From Phoronis ovalis (lineage: Eukaryota > Phoronida > Phoronidae): 16,354 nucleotides of DNA. Below the pieces are notes generated by a model. That model saw nothing but the letters and a program-made list of their open reading frames with translations. It was not told where the DNA came from and ran no database searches. Location: positions 1-16,354 of the forward strand of contig JAOXYB010015988.1 of NCBI GenBank assembly GCA_028565635.1, read 5' to 3'. The position numbers and the translations under genes were made by a program. Of the stretch, positions 8,488-16,354 are shown piece after piece (positions within the stretch are counted from its first letter, which is position 1; every line of letters starts with the position of its first letter).

Positions 8488-8820
8488 AACGAAGCGTCAA
8501 TCTCGTGGTATGCATGTTCCAACAAAATTTCGCGTGAAAGGGAATGTTTTTCGAACCGCCGGTGCGTAACGCGCGTTACGCGCTTAGGGTCTGTTATTTG
8601 GCTAAAATCACGAAAATGGGTTGTTTTTTGAATTTGGAGGTATGATACTTCTTTAGGGGTGATTTTTCCCAGAGGTCACTTCCTTAATTAGGGGTGTATT
8701 TTTTCAAAAAGCTCACTTCCTTAGGGTTGTATTTTTGCAGAATTTCACTTCGTTAGGGTCTTTTTTGAAAATCTATGTTGGAACATGGGTACCCACTTTC
8801 ATACTGACTGCCTCCCGGGC
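8488..8820 (+). mobile_element. Non-autonomous inverted-repeat element, copy 2 (head to head with copy 1)
   Basis: This 333-bp unit is the reverse complement of copy 1 along its whole length, so 8159-8820 folds into one long hairpin centred near 8488. Matching landmarks are AAAATTTCGCG (8524-8534), CGTAACGCGCGTTACG (8565-8580), TTAGGGTCTG (8584-8593), GTTGGAACATGGGTACCCAC (8778-8797) and CTCCCGGGC (8812-8820). Its left end lacks about 12 bases of the CCCCGGGG block. Its frames are broken, unlike copy 1. Confidence 0.75.
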
Positions 8821-8931
8821 ACTTTTCGTAAGTGAAAGCGTATCGACAAATGTAAAATAGCCTGGTTCCCAGTCTTCCCGCTTGATGTCTCTGATATCAA
8901 GGAAGTAGTCTGAGATGTGAAGTATATTGCC
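8821..8931 (-). pseudogene. Orphan exon-like segment abutting the fold-back element
   Basis: Read on the minus strand, a good acceptor (ATATTTTTGCAG, ending at 8932) is followed by 111 bases, 37 codons, with balanced codon use unlike the AT-rich surroundings. The peptide includes SDYFLDIRDIKREDWEPGYF and continues TFVDTLSLTKS. The open segment then runs straight into the inverted end of the element at 8820, with no clear donor first; weak GT sites lie inside the element end. I do not recognise the family. It could be a real internal exon, an exon cut by the element insertion, or a fragment of another mobile element. No companion exons were found on either side. Confidence 0.4.
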
Positions 8932-10656
8932 CTGCAAAAATATTTGTAGGTTCACTGCATGTGCACTATGCATAGTGGGACATTGCACTTTCTTATAAAT
9001 TTTCAGGCTAAATTTAGATCTGAAACCTAAAAATGTTCTCAGTTAGGACACAGCACAAATAATATAATAAAGCGCATTTATTATTTTACACGAAGCATAC
9101 ATTTGTTTTTGCATTTAACGGGTCGTCAACATACTTGCGATGGTTGGAACCATCACTACTATATTATACAGAACATCAACACATTTGCATGCAGCGTTGG
9201 CATAAATAGATCTAACACGCAAATATCCTCTCCCAGTGCGGGGTTCTAAGAAGACGGGGATAAAAAAGTCTAGAAATATACGATGTTTATTTAATTGCGC
9301 AATACAACTTGAACAGAAGTCAAAAGCAGACTATTTTTGCTTCATTTTCTGACAAAATCAGATCATGAACACTTACTTTGTAGAAAACAAGGCTAAAATT
9401 GATCAGGTATACATTCTCAAATAATCTATATATACATTACGACCTTGCAGATAATTTGGATAGATGATTAATTCAATATGTTGTGGCAGGACTGTAATCC
9501 TTCACCAAGTACTATAGGATACGAAGCTTTTTAATTATTATTAATTCATGAAAGCCATTATGCCAAATTGTGCCATGTTAACGTTATATGGTATTATTTA
9601 GAATACAGGACAGAAGATAGCGCAAATTATTAAAATACAATGATACTCCTAAAATTAAACAATAAAAATGCAAATTGGAAAAGTCTGTTTGTAGTACTGG
9701 ATAGTTACTAACAAAGAATCTTTAAATGAAAACTTATTACTTTTTATTTCTACGGTAATTTAAGATGAGTTGAAGTGCTGGCAATACTAAGCCATAGAGT
9801 AATTAAGTTGAAATGAGTATTAATCTAATTAGTATATACAATGTGGGCCTATAGATAGTAATCCTTAATCAAATATTTTTACAGAGACGAAAGAAAAACA
9901 ACTTTGAAGTTAAGTATGTAACAACATTACGATTAGAGGTAATAAATATTCTTTAAGAACTATTTATTTATTTAGTCTAGTAATATTCAACCTTTTAATT
10001 TGAAACTCTAGCCAATGGAATAAAAGGACATGTTTCGTAATTATGCACGTTGTAAGCGAAAGAAATATATATAACTCTTTTAAAAAACAGAACATTATTT
10101 TCGAATTCAAGGTAGCCATTTTTAGATACACATAAGTTTCTCATGTCGCATTCAAAGAATATGTATTAATAACTTTCCTCTTTTTAAAGTCTCATTGAAT
10201 TATTCCGGTCAAAGTGTTCCTACCGGCTATTTCTGTATTGCAGAGACTCTTGTGAATATTATTTGTTTATTAAATAAGTTTAGGTCGCATCGGGTTACAA
10301 ATCACAGTTTCTCTTTATAGTTTGGATTAGTACAGCTGCTTTTAGGCTTGATGCGGTATCAAATTGCCTGTATGCAGCACACCGTATAAATTACTTTACA
10401 TGTAATCAGGAACTGGGCCTTTTTTGGCTAGACCTGTTGGACTATTTGTAAGGGGTGATAGGTAGAAAGGTGTTGCACACCTGAATAGTAAATTCAAGCA
10501 ATCGAATTTATTTCTTCTAAGTGATGTGCAGCAACTGTTTTTAAGAGAATTGGCAACACTTTTAATAGTTGTGCGTAAAAATTAAACTCGCCTTAATTTT
10601 TGTGTGGGTTTACGTTAGGTGCAACTTACTTCCCCAGGGACTAATGGGCAAGGTCT
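8932..10656. other. Non-coding stretch upstream of the EF-hand gene
   Basis: About 1.7 kb of AT-rich sequence without long open frames on either strand. I see no RNA gene, repeat array or coding exon in it. Proximal promoter elements of the following gene may lie in its last few hundred bases, but none is distinctive. Confidence 0.4.
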
Positions 10657-10664
10657 TATAAAAG
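10657..10664 (+). promoter_or_regulatory. TATA box of promoter A
   Basis: TATAAAAG is a canonical TATA element. Transcription would start near 10687, giving a leader of about 85 bases before the ATG at 10773. Strong TATA boxes are typical of highly expressed tissue-specific genes such as muscle structural genes. Confidence 0.6.
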
Positions 10665-10772
10665 CGCCATCTAGGAGAAAGTCGGCCACATACATAATTA
10701 TCATTCCATCTTGGGGTACAGAGCTTTACAAACTTCTCTGTCGAGAGCAACGGTTAAAATATACACAACAAA

Positions 10773-10925
10773 ATGGTAAGTAAAAGAAAAAAGCAAGAAA
10801 AAGGAAGGCAGTTTTCTTTAAAAGTACATTCCGTTTGTTTATATTTTAATACCTGGAAACAGTATACTTTATTTACCGTTATTTTTCTTCATTTTAGAGT
10901 GACCTCAGTCCAGATGAAATTGAAG
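10773..10925 (+). CDS. EF-hand protein N-terminus A (myosin essential light chain-like), two exons, partial
   Basis: Exon 1 ends directly after the ATG (10773-10775) at a consensus GTAAGT donor. A 122-bp intron ends in TTCATTTTAG. Exon 2 is 28 bases (10898-10925), encodes SDLSPDEIE plus the first base of the next codon, and is followed by GTATGT. An intron directly after the initiator ATG and then a 28-base phase-1 exon is, from memory, the layout of the animal MYL6-type myosin light chain, and very close to calmodulin genes (31 bases). The peptide fits the acidic lead-in to the first EF-hand of that superfamily. The EF-hand exons themselves are not found in the window and would lie to the right. 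Calmodulin-like protein or troponin C are alternatives. The open frame reading through the intron from 10773 is not real. Confidence 0.55.
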
Positions 10926-12278
10926 GTATGTGCTATCCCTCCCTTTGGTGTGTCTGTGTGCTCGAGAAAAAATAATCTGTAAAGTACCAAGGTATAATGA
11001 TAAAGATGTGATAACGTCCAAGAAAACGGCACTAAATAGAAAGATAATCATAAAGCTGTTAGCACTTTCCATTTTTTCAAGTGTTCGTCTGCAGCATCAT
11101 GGATGTGATATTGAACATGTCTCGTCTGTTTTTTAGGCTAATTTTTTTAATGACGTCATTTACTAAATTTGACGCATCTCTGTAAGAATATTTTGCTTTG
11201 GAATAACGCAAATTGTGGATAATTTAAATGCATTTATGAGGTAAAGAGTTCGGTTTAACTGGTCATCATGCCAAATACGGAATACATTGGTGTAGGTGTG
11301 TTTGTACATGTGCACGATTCATTATAAGATTAAGTGATAATGCATCATCATTTTGTAAGCAAAAATGGTAATAATAAAAAAATAAACCGTGCTCTAGTTG
11401 GCGGGTCCTCTTATATCAAGGTTAGGGACACTGAACTTTGCGTAATAATGTTCATTAAAAATGGTTAACTGGGATTTGTTATTTGAAAGTAAATGTCAAA
11501 ATTTAAATAGCTCATTCCATCTGTATGACGTCATTTAGGTTGAAGGTTTTTGCACTTTTCTACGCAGAACGGATAAAATAATTTGATGTTGTCTGCTAAA
11601 TGGGTTGGGGTCATGGGGAGTCATACAAAGCTGCAATACCGGCTTGATAATTCCTGAGATGGATAAAATCGGGTTATATGTATAACTTGTTGCTAAATTT
11701 TTACTACAAGATTACCCTATTATTACATACAAATGATTCCCTAATAAGGCTATTGATTAGACAAAAGATTTGTATTTAAACCTTCTGCTTGGCTGCGTTC
11801 AAAAGATTACATTCTAATTCTCCTTCTCCATTAAATTTCTGTGATAACCATTCAAGTGGTGGCTATTAGCGGTAATAGTGAATGTAGGCATTATTCACTA
11901 TGAATACTTCGGGACAGGATTGGAATTTTGCTATTCTCAAACCTAGGGGTGGTTGGGGTTGTATTAAGTTTGCTGCATTTCTCAGAATTGTGACAAATTA
12001 AGTAATTTATTAAACGAAATTTATATTAACATCATACAGGCTAAAGTGTTATATTGGCCCAATATATTCAGATACTTCACACAGTTAATTTTTATATTAT
12101 CAAAACACCCCGTAATAAAAATCAAATAACCCAACTATCCTCTACAAACTTGTAGAAAATCTCAGACTAATTGTTTACTTTTGTATACTGATCTGGGGCC
12201 GAAATTATTTACACAAGCTCCTTTAGGTTAAAACCACTGACATTCTTTTGTCGAAAAGGAGAGAGGATTAAGCAATAA
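10926..12278 (+). other. Inferred intron 2 of transcript A, upstream of promoter B
   Basis: No EF-hand coding exon is seen on the plus strand here, so transcript A must splice further right. The region includes TGACGTCAT at about 11150 and 11527, which may be chance. Confidence 0.4.
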
Positions 12279-12286
12279 TATAAAAC
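12279..12286 (+). promoter_or_regulatory. TATA box of promoter B
   Basis: TATAAAAC lies about 150 bp upstream of the ATG at 12431. A start near 12310 gives a leader of about 120 bases. A TTGTTGTCCAG near 12320-12332 could also act as an acceptor inside the leader. Confidence 0.5.
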
Positions 12287-12430
12287 AGACGCTATTTTGA
12301 GGCAGCCGAGAAATCCGGTCTTGTTGTCCAGTTGATAATCGGGTGGAAACCCCATCAGAAATTGTGTTTTTATATCATTCCGTAGAATTCTTTAGTGTTT
12401 AAGCCCTGAAGGGATAGTTAAAACAGCAAG

Positions 12431-12464
12431 ATGGCACACGAAATGACTGAAGACGAGTTGGAAG
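12431..12464 (+). CDS. EF-hand protein N-terminus B, alternative first coding exon, partial
   Basis: The exon encodes MAHEMTEDELE plus one base, then a GTAATA donor at 12465. It ends in the same phase and with the same GAA-G as exon A, so both can join the same downstream exon. It aligns without gaps to the calmodulin-type start (Met-Ala, then Thr-Glu at residues 6-7, then acidic residues). It has no intron after the ATG, unlike A. It sits within the intron that follows exon A, behind its own TATA box. The arrangement resembles the two-promoter vertebrate MYL1 gene, which makes two light-chain N-termini. It could instead be the start of a second, tandem gene. Confidence 0.5.
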
Positions 12465-12792
12465 GTAATATAGGCTTAAATTATTCTATCGTCCTGAATA
12501 GAGCTTATAAAAGTGTGTGCTATATGTCTTAAATTGAAAAATGTGATGGCTGATTTTGGAATAGCAGTGCATACCGGTTGTGCATTATTTAGTAAGAGTA
12601 ATTAGTAAAAGAATATTATACAATAAGTACTAGCTATTTTACAATTGATTTTAGGTTGCGAACAAAATGTTCAACGGAAACAGTACTTACTAGACGTTTG
12701 TAAACTAGTTTTACAATAACAAATGTAGATATGTCAAATTATAAGAATCGTGATAGCAAGGCATGTTGGGCGAGGTTAAAACTATGGTTGGT

Positions 12793-12801
12793 TATATAAA
12801 G
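12793..12801 (+). promoter_or_regulatory. TATA-like element downstream of exon B
   Basis: TATATAAAG is a good TATA match about 330 bp after exon B. An ATG follows at 12859, but its frame closes after 16 codons and has no phase-1 GAA-G donor like exons A and B. A third promoter is possible but unsupported. Confidence 0.2.
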
Positions 12802-13479
12802 GGTCATGTACAGACAAATAAGTCCAAGCGTACAATAAATTAAAGGTGAAGAACAATCATGATTCATTTTGTGTTGGAGAAATCGTTCGAAAATAACGCG
12901 GCAAAGCTCCATGTCACTGATTAAACTATAATAACTATAAAACGCTAGATGTATTGACTCCTTGTTGTCATTTTAGCTCAAAAACAAATGTTTATTTGAA
13001 AGCAAAGAAGTTTAGTCAACCAGAGAACAATAGTAGTGTAGTAGTGTTAGCTTTTGTTCATTAGGTGTGTCGCCTCAATTAGATAATTCGGTCATCTGGG
13101 CCATGAGTGGTCAACTAGCTGCTGTGCAAAAAGTAGTGACCATATTGAATAATTAACTTGTTTGTATGGATTGACCACTACTCATCTTGGCTTCCGTAGA
13201 TCACAGTTTAGAACATGTGCAATGCAGCCATCTTCCGATTTCGATCAGTTTCTGTTTAAAATGCCTGACAATATAGGGAAACCACTTGTATATCATAAGA
13301 ATGGATCCAAGAATATTCTTTTATCACATTATTTTGTGCACAAAGGATAAGTCTCAATTATTTAAGTTGCTGTTTCAATTGCAACTAAGCCATAAGAAGT
13401 GTGGTTTCTAATTTTAGCTCGGAATGATAGACTAATACTAGGGCGCAATCATTTCGGAATTGCTATTTGTACAAGTGAT

Positions 13480-13515
13480 AAATCACAATTAAACCAATAT
13501 TGGTGATTGTGATTT
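13480..13515. repeat. Short inverted repeat with CCAAT core
   Basis: Perfect 10-base arms AAATCACAAT (13480-13489) and ATTGTGATTT (13506-13515) flank an inner palindrome CCAATATTGG (13494-13503). It may be a chance hairpin or a protein-binding dyad; no role is assigned. Confidence 0.5.
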
Positions 13516-13857
13516 AAATAGGTTCATTAAACAAGTTTAAGATTAATTAAAGTTTTGTTAACATTATTTTATCTTACTCTTTATGCAATAATAGTCGACT
13601 ATACGTGGGACTAGGGACTATGGCTTGGTACCGGACAACGATAAACCACGGTATTTGTAACATATTACAATATTAGCAGAGTTGGCAATCAGTCAACAGT
13701 TACTGTTATTGCTTTATAGGAGAGATGGCGAGAGTAGTGCTAAACCATGGGGCCAGTAATAATATGATCTTTGAGGGTACATTAAACAGGCCAGATTAAA
13801 ATGTCGTCCATATCTATGAAAACTTCTCAGACACCAAAGGCTTCTATTAATCGATAT

Positions 13858-13905
13858 TAGCATTAAAATATAGCATTAAATACAGCTTATAGCATTAAAA
13901 TATTA
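13858..13905 (+). repeat. Short tandem repeat, TAGCATTAAA units
   Basis: TAGCATTAAA occurs at 13858, 13871 and 13890 with AT-rich spacers. Simple local duplication. Confidence 0.6.
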
Positions 13906-14446
13906 AGAATAGAATTCTAAATATCGCAAATGGTAGTGAAACCCCTCATGTTTTAATAAGGTGAAGCCGAGCTGACATTCTCGAATGGGAAGCTATTTTT
14001 CTATCTACTGTAAGTATATTATATATCAACTTAGGTATTTTATGAAAAATATAGAACAGAATAGCTGAACAATACCTAGTATTTACTTTAACCTATGCAT
14101 TCTCTAGCCTTTCGTGTTCGCTCACTTTCACGGTATTTAGTTAATGAAGCAAAAGAAAGTTGACCAGCAACAAAAGAAAATGTAGATTTCAAGACGGCAC
14201 AAAACGTGATATATTGATACTAAAATGCAACTGAAAGACTGTGTAGTTGGTAGGGCGAGATTTTGAGTTGTTTGATAACATTTGTTCATAGAAAATAGCA
14301 GCAAAACCTTTTCTAGAATTATTTTACATCTCTACATCCCATCTCCGGGTATGTATGATTGATAAATATTCTATCAAACGTGCTGTGATGAAAGAGTGTG
14401 TTAGTTTACTATTTATATAGAACCTACGGTAGAGCAATGTACAAGC

Positions 14447-14456
14447 CCTTATAAGG
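14447..14456. promoter_or_regulatory. CArG box (serum response factor site) candidate
   Basis: CCTTATAAGG is a perfect CArG box. A one-mismatch version, CTATATATGG, follows at 14460-14469, and a TATA-like GCTATAAAAATAA lies near 14491-14503. SRF sites control muscle genes, which would fit a muscle light-chain locus. By composition alone, about one perfect match is expected in this window, and another (4420-4429) has no such context. Confidence 0.25.
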
Positions 14457-14876
14457 AAACTATATATGGCGTATATAGGCTGGTATGTTATGCTATAAAA
14501 ATAATGATATTAGCACTGCAGCTTGATGATAATGATAAAATATTAATAGGCAGTAATAATTTTTAGCGTTGTCTATCCTAATATCCAAATTTTTCCAGCA
14601 CTGTACCAGTTTTAGTGAAATATCGCCTGCACAAATTAATTGTAGCAAAGTCAATACCGACATCAAGGGGACTGGGCATTTTGATTGATTTATATACGTT
14701 ATGAAGATATAATCATGTATACATACTTATGTATATGAAGATAGTCATCCGATGAAGTATCGTTAATTATACGAAATAACAGTCTGCTGAAAAAAGTAGT
14801 TCCTCAATACAAAGTTAAGCAGTGTTTTACCTACCTAGACTGGACTCAGTCTGAATAATGGAGTTTGTATCATTGA

Positions 14877-14942
14877 ATATTTTTTTTTGCTCAAATTGCC
14901 TAAAGTGATTCTTTTTTTTACTCAAATTGTCTAAAGTGATGA
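14877..14942 (+). repeat. 31-bp tandem duplication
   Basis: Two units of a T-run followed by CTCAAATTG, C or T, then CTAAAGTGAT, with CTCAAATTG starting at 14890 and 14921. Confidence 0.7.
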
Positions 14943-15392
14943 TAAATTACACTTTTTCAACTGTGTAACTTATATTTAGTCATATTTAAATGTTGATAGT
15001 TTGATAACATGTGGAAAGGTCCCAAAACCCCAAGTTCATATATTTTTATTTTCAGTACTAATAATGATCAATTTATTGATAGTACTGTTATAAATGACGA
15101 AATATGAGTAAAATTATCAAAATAGTCAACTATCAATATATTAAATCCTTATATATGATTGGTCTTTCCTCAGCCTGGGGACAGGCTATGTTATACCAAA
15201 AACAAAACTTTGTCCAGCGAAACGGAAAGATGCAGATGTAGTTGTAAAACCTATTGGAATATCTACAAATGCCGTTCTCGTCCGTCTTCTGTTCATTCAT
15301 ACATCAAGTCATTACATTATCCATGTTCTGTTCCTGCTCCTGAGTCAACAATATGGCGGCAAAGTCAACTTTTTGCCACTGTGCGATCTAGG
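14943..15392 (+). other. Unassigned stretch before the second element family
   Basis: About 15173-15410 is less AT-rich and has an acceptor-like CTTTCCTCAG at 15163-15172 followed by an open frame (15159-15554) that continues into the element repeats. No domain is recognised in any frame, so no gene is called. AATATGGCGGC at 15350-15360 matches the YY1 core, which is often found at animal promoters, but no transcript start is otherwise indicated. Confidence 0.3.
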
Positions 15393-15750
15393 CCCCGGGG
15401 GAGTTCAATCTATATAGGGCGGTGTCGCAACAGTGTATCCGGTTTTTTGACCAAATTAGCAGAGACGATCCCGTTTTTTTTGGATAAAATTAGCAGAGGG
15501 GATACGGTTTTCGATAAAATTATCAGAGCGGAGCCGTTTTGTGGAATAAATTAGCTGTCAGAGTTGGTATGTTTTTTATCATAAAATAAACCAGTTTTCC
15601 AATACACATACAATTAGCAATACACTTTTTTAACAAAAAAAAATTAAGCAAACCGATTTTTTAGCAGAATAAAAATAGTTGAGAGGATCCGGTTTTTAAG
15701 CCTTTGCCGCACAGACCTACCGAATATTTTGTCAAGTGTCCCCCCCCCCC
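15393..15750 (+). mobile_element. Related inverted-repeat element with internal 30-34-bp repeats
   Basis: This 358-bp unit starts with CCCCGGGG (15393-15400) followed by GAGTTCAATCTATATAGGGC and ends in a run of eleven C (15740-15750). The left end resembles the 8159 end (CCCCGGGG, then a G-rich spacer, then CAAT, then TATA- or TATG-like sequence). Its reverse complement resembles the right end (TTGC...ACA...CCTA...TTG...CCCCC), giving weak inverted ends of about 40 bp. GATCTA flanks both sides (15385-15390 and 15751-15756) and may be a target duplication. No protein is encoded. Confidence 0.55.
15437..15561 (+). repeat. Internal 30-34-bp repeats of the second element
   Basis: Four units start at about 15437, 15468, 15502 and 15532. 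Each has (A/G)TCCGGTTTT-like sequence, then GATAAAATTAGCAGAG-like sequence. A further half unit lies near 15684-15700. The plus-strand frame stays open through them with a period of 10-11 residues. Confidence 0.7.
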
Positions 15751-15820
15751 GATCTATGCTAGGCCTGTACAGCGCTTTGTAAAGATATGAGCCATCTTTT
15801 AATTAATTGTTTATTTTTTC

Positions 15821-15920
15821 TAAAACATTGCATAACATTGCACAACATTGCATAACATTGCATAACATTGCATAACATTGCATAACATTGCATAACATTG
15901 CATAACATTGCATAACATTT
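15821..15920. repeat. Ten-copy decamer satellite
   Basis: Exactly ten 10-bp units in register, consensus CATAACATTG. Unit 1 (15821), unit 3 (15841) and the last unit (15911) differ by one or two bases. The open frame across it on the minus strand is a by-product of the repeat. Confidence 0.95.
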
Positions 15921-16354
15921 CGGTTTTCTCTGCAGATAAATTTAACTCGTGTCCACTTCTTTACGGCAGTGCGAACATCTAACACATTTTAACCACTATA
16001 ATATGTTGGTCAACGTATTCTAGTTGTTAAAATACTGTACATGTAACGCAGTTCAATGGTCTTAATATTCTGCGACCAGAAGACTGGTTGACAACACTCC
16101 CACTACAATTTACATATACTTCAAAAGTAATTAATTTTATTCCTTAGGTTGCGTACATGTTTATGATAATAAAAGCAACCAGAATAAAACTAAAATGGTT
16201 TGCAAATGTAATGAAAGAAATGAAAACACAGTATTCAATAATTAGATTAGTAATTCCCATTCGTATTTTAGCGTACTCAAGTATACGCGTATATAGTATA
16301 TACGCAGTGCTAAGTCGATGGGGAAAAAATAGTATGCACCCTGTGCCTCTACCA
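15921..16354. other. Right-hand end, no gene seen
   Basis: AT-rich sequence without a supported exon. It holds a perfect 19-base palindrome, GCGTATATA-G-TATATACGC (16287-16305), of unknown meaning. Confidence 0.4.

Larger units (their letters stand above)
12465..14446 (+). other. Intron-like sequence downstream of exon B
   Basis: No EF-hand exon is found. Several acceptor-like sites (for example near 12974 and 13417) lead into closed frames. The open frame at 13162-13350 has no domain and is not called. Contents are listed separately: a TATA-like site, a hairpin and short tandem repeats. Confidence 0.4.

Noticed and set aside
8141-8515. 124-codon frame as a real gene
   Set aside because: It is made of element repeats and inverted ends; the mirror copy is broken and no domain is present.
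10773-10982. 69-codon frame starting at the ATG of promoter A
   Set aside because: It reads straight through a consensus GTAAGT donor into an intron; the spliced 28-base exon is the better explanation.
13099-13191. Possible small inverted-repeat element (GAGTGGTCAA ... TTGACCACTACTC)
   Set aside because: The arms match over only about 15 bases with gaps, which is too weak to separate from chance.
15159-15554. 131-codon open frame after an acceptor-like site
   Set aside because: No recognisable domain, and the C-terminal third is the element's tandem repeat. A second frame across the same region looks equally plausible, so neither is supported.
15740-15920. CRISPR-like array of short repeats near the right end
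   Set aside because: The units are directly adjacent with no unique spacers, and the genome is animal.
15803-15985. Minus-strand repeat protein
   Set aside because: It is produced entirely by the decamer satellite.

Overview
The window is AT-rich metazoan nuclear DNA. It has two long intronless genes, short GT-AG introns, TATA boxes, decayed repeats and low gene density. The gene types (a rhodopsin-class receptor, a TSSK-like kinase, EF-hand/myosin-light-chain-like first exons) point to an animal, plausibly a marine invertebrate or a tunicate. I cannot name the species. All alignments were made by eye, so identities and edges are approximate.

Region 1 (about 1-5.2 kb) is a large decayed inverted duplication. 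An intact intronless class A GPCR (837-1877, +) and about 1.1 kb of its 3' flank form the left arm. The right arm repeats them in reverse orientation, mirrored about position 2,995. It contains a broken copy of the receptor (about 3940-4987, -), which is itself interrupted by a decayed 331-bp mobile element (about 4284-4614). A roughly 200-bp repeat lies at both ends of this structure in direct orientation (about 319-554 and 4981-5165).

Region 2 (about 6.0-7.4 kb) has an intact intronless Ser/Thr kinase on the minus strand, closest in motifs to testis-specific serine kinases. A perfect cAMP-response element lies 117 bp upstream of its ATG.

Region 3 (8.16-8.93 kb) has two copies of a roughly 330-bp inverted-repeat-ended element placed head to head, making a 660-bp fold-back. 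Each copy carries 30-33-bp internal repeats. Its right end touches an orphan exon-like open segment on the minus strand. A related element lies at 15393-15750.

Region 4 (10.6-16.35 kb) appears to be the 5' end of an EF-hand gene of the myosin essential light chain/calmodulin type. Two TATA boxes, each followed by a short coding start, end in the same splice phase and encode similar acidic N-termini. This looks like two alternative first exons. The later exons are not visible and would lie beyond the window. The rest is intron-like DNA with simple repeats, including a ten-unit decamer satellite.
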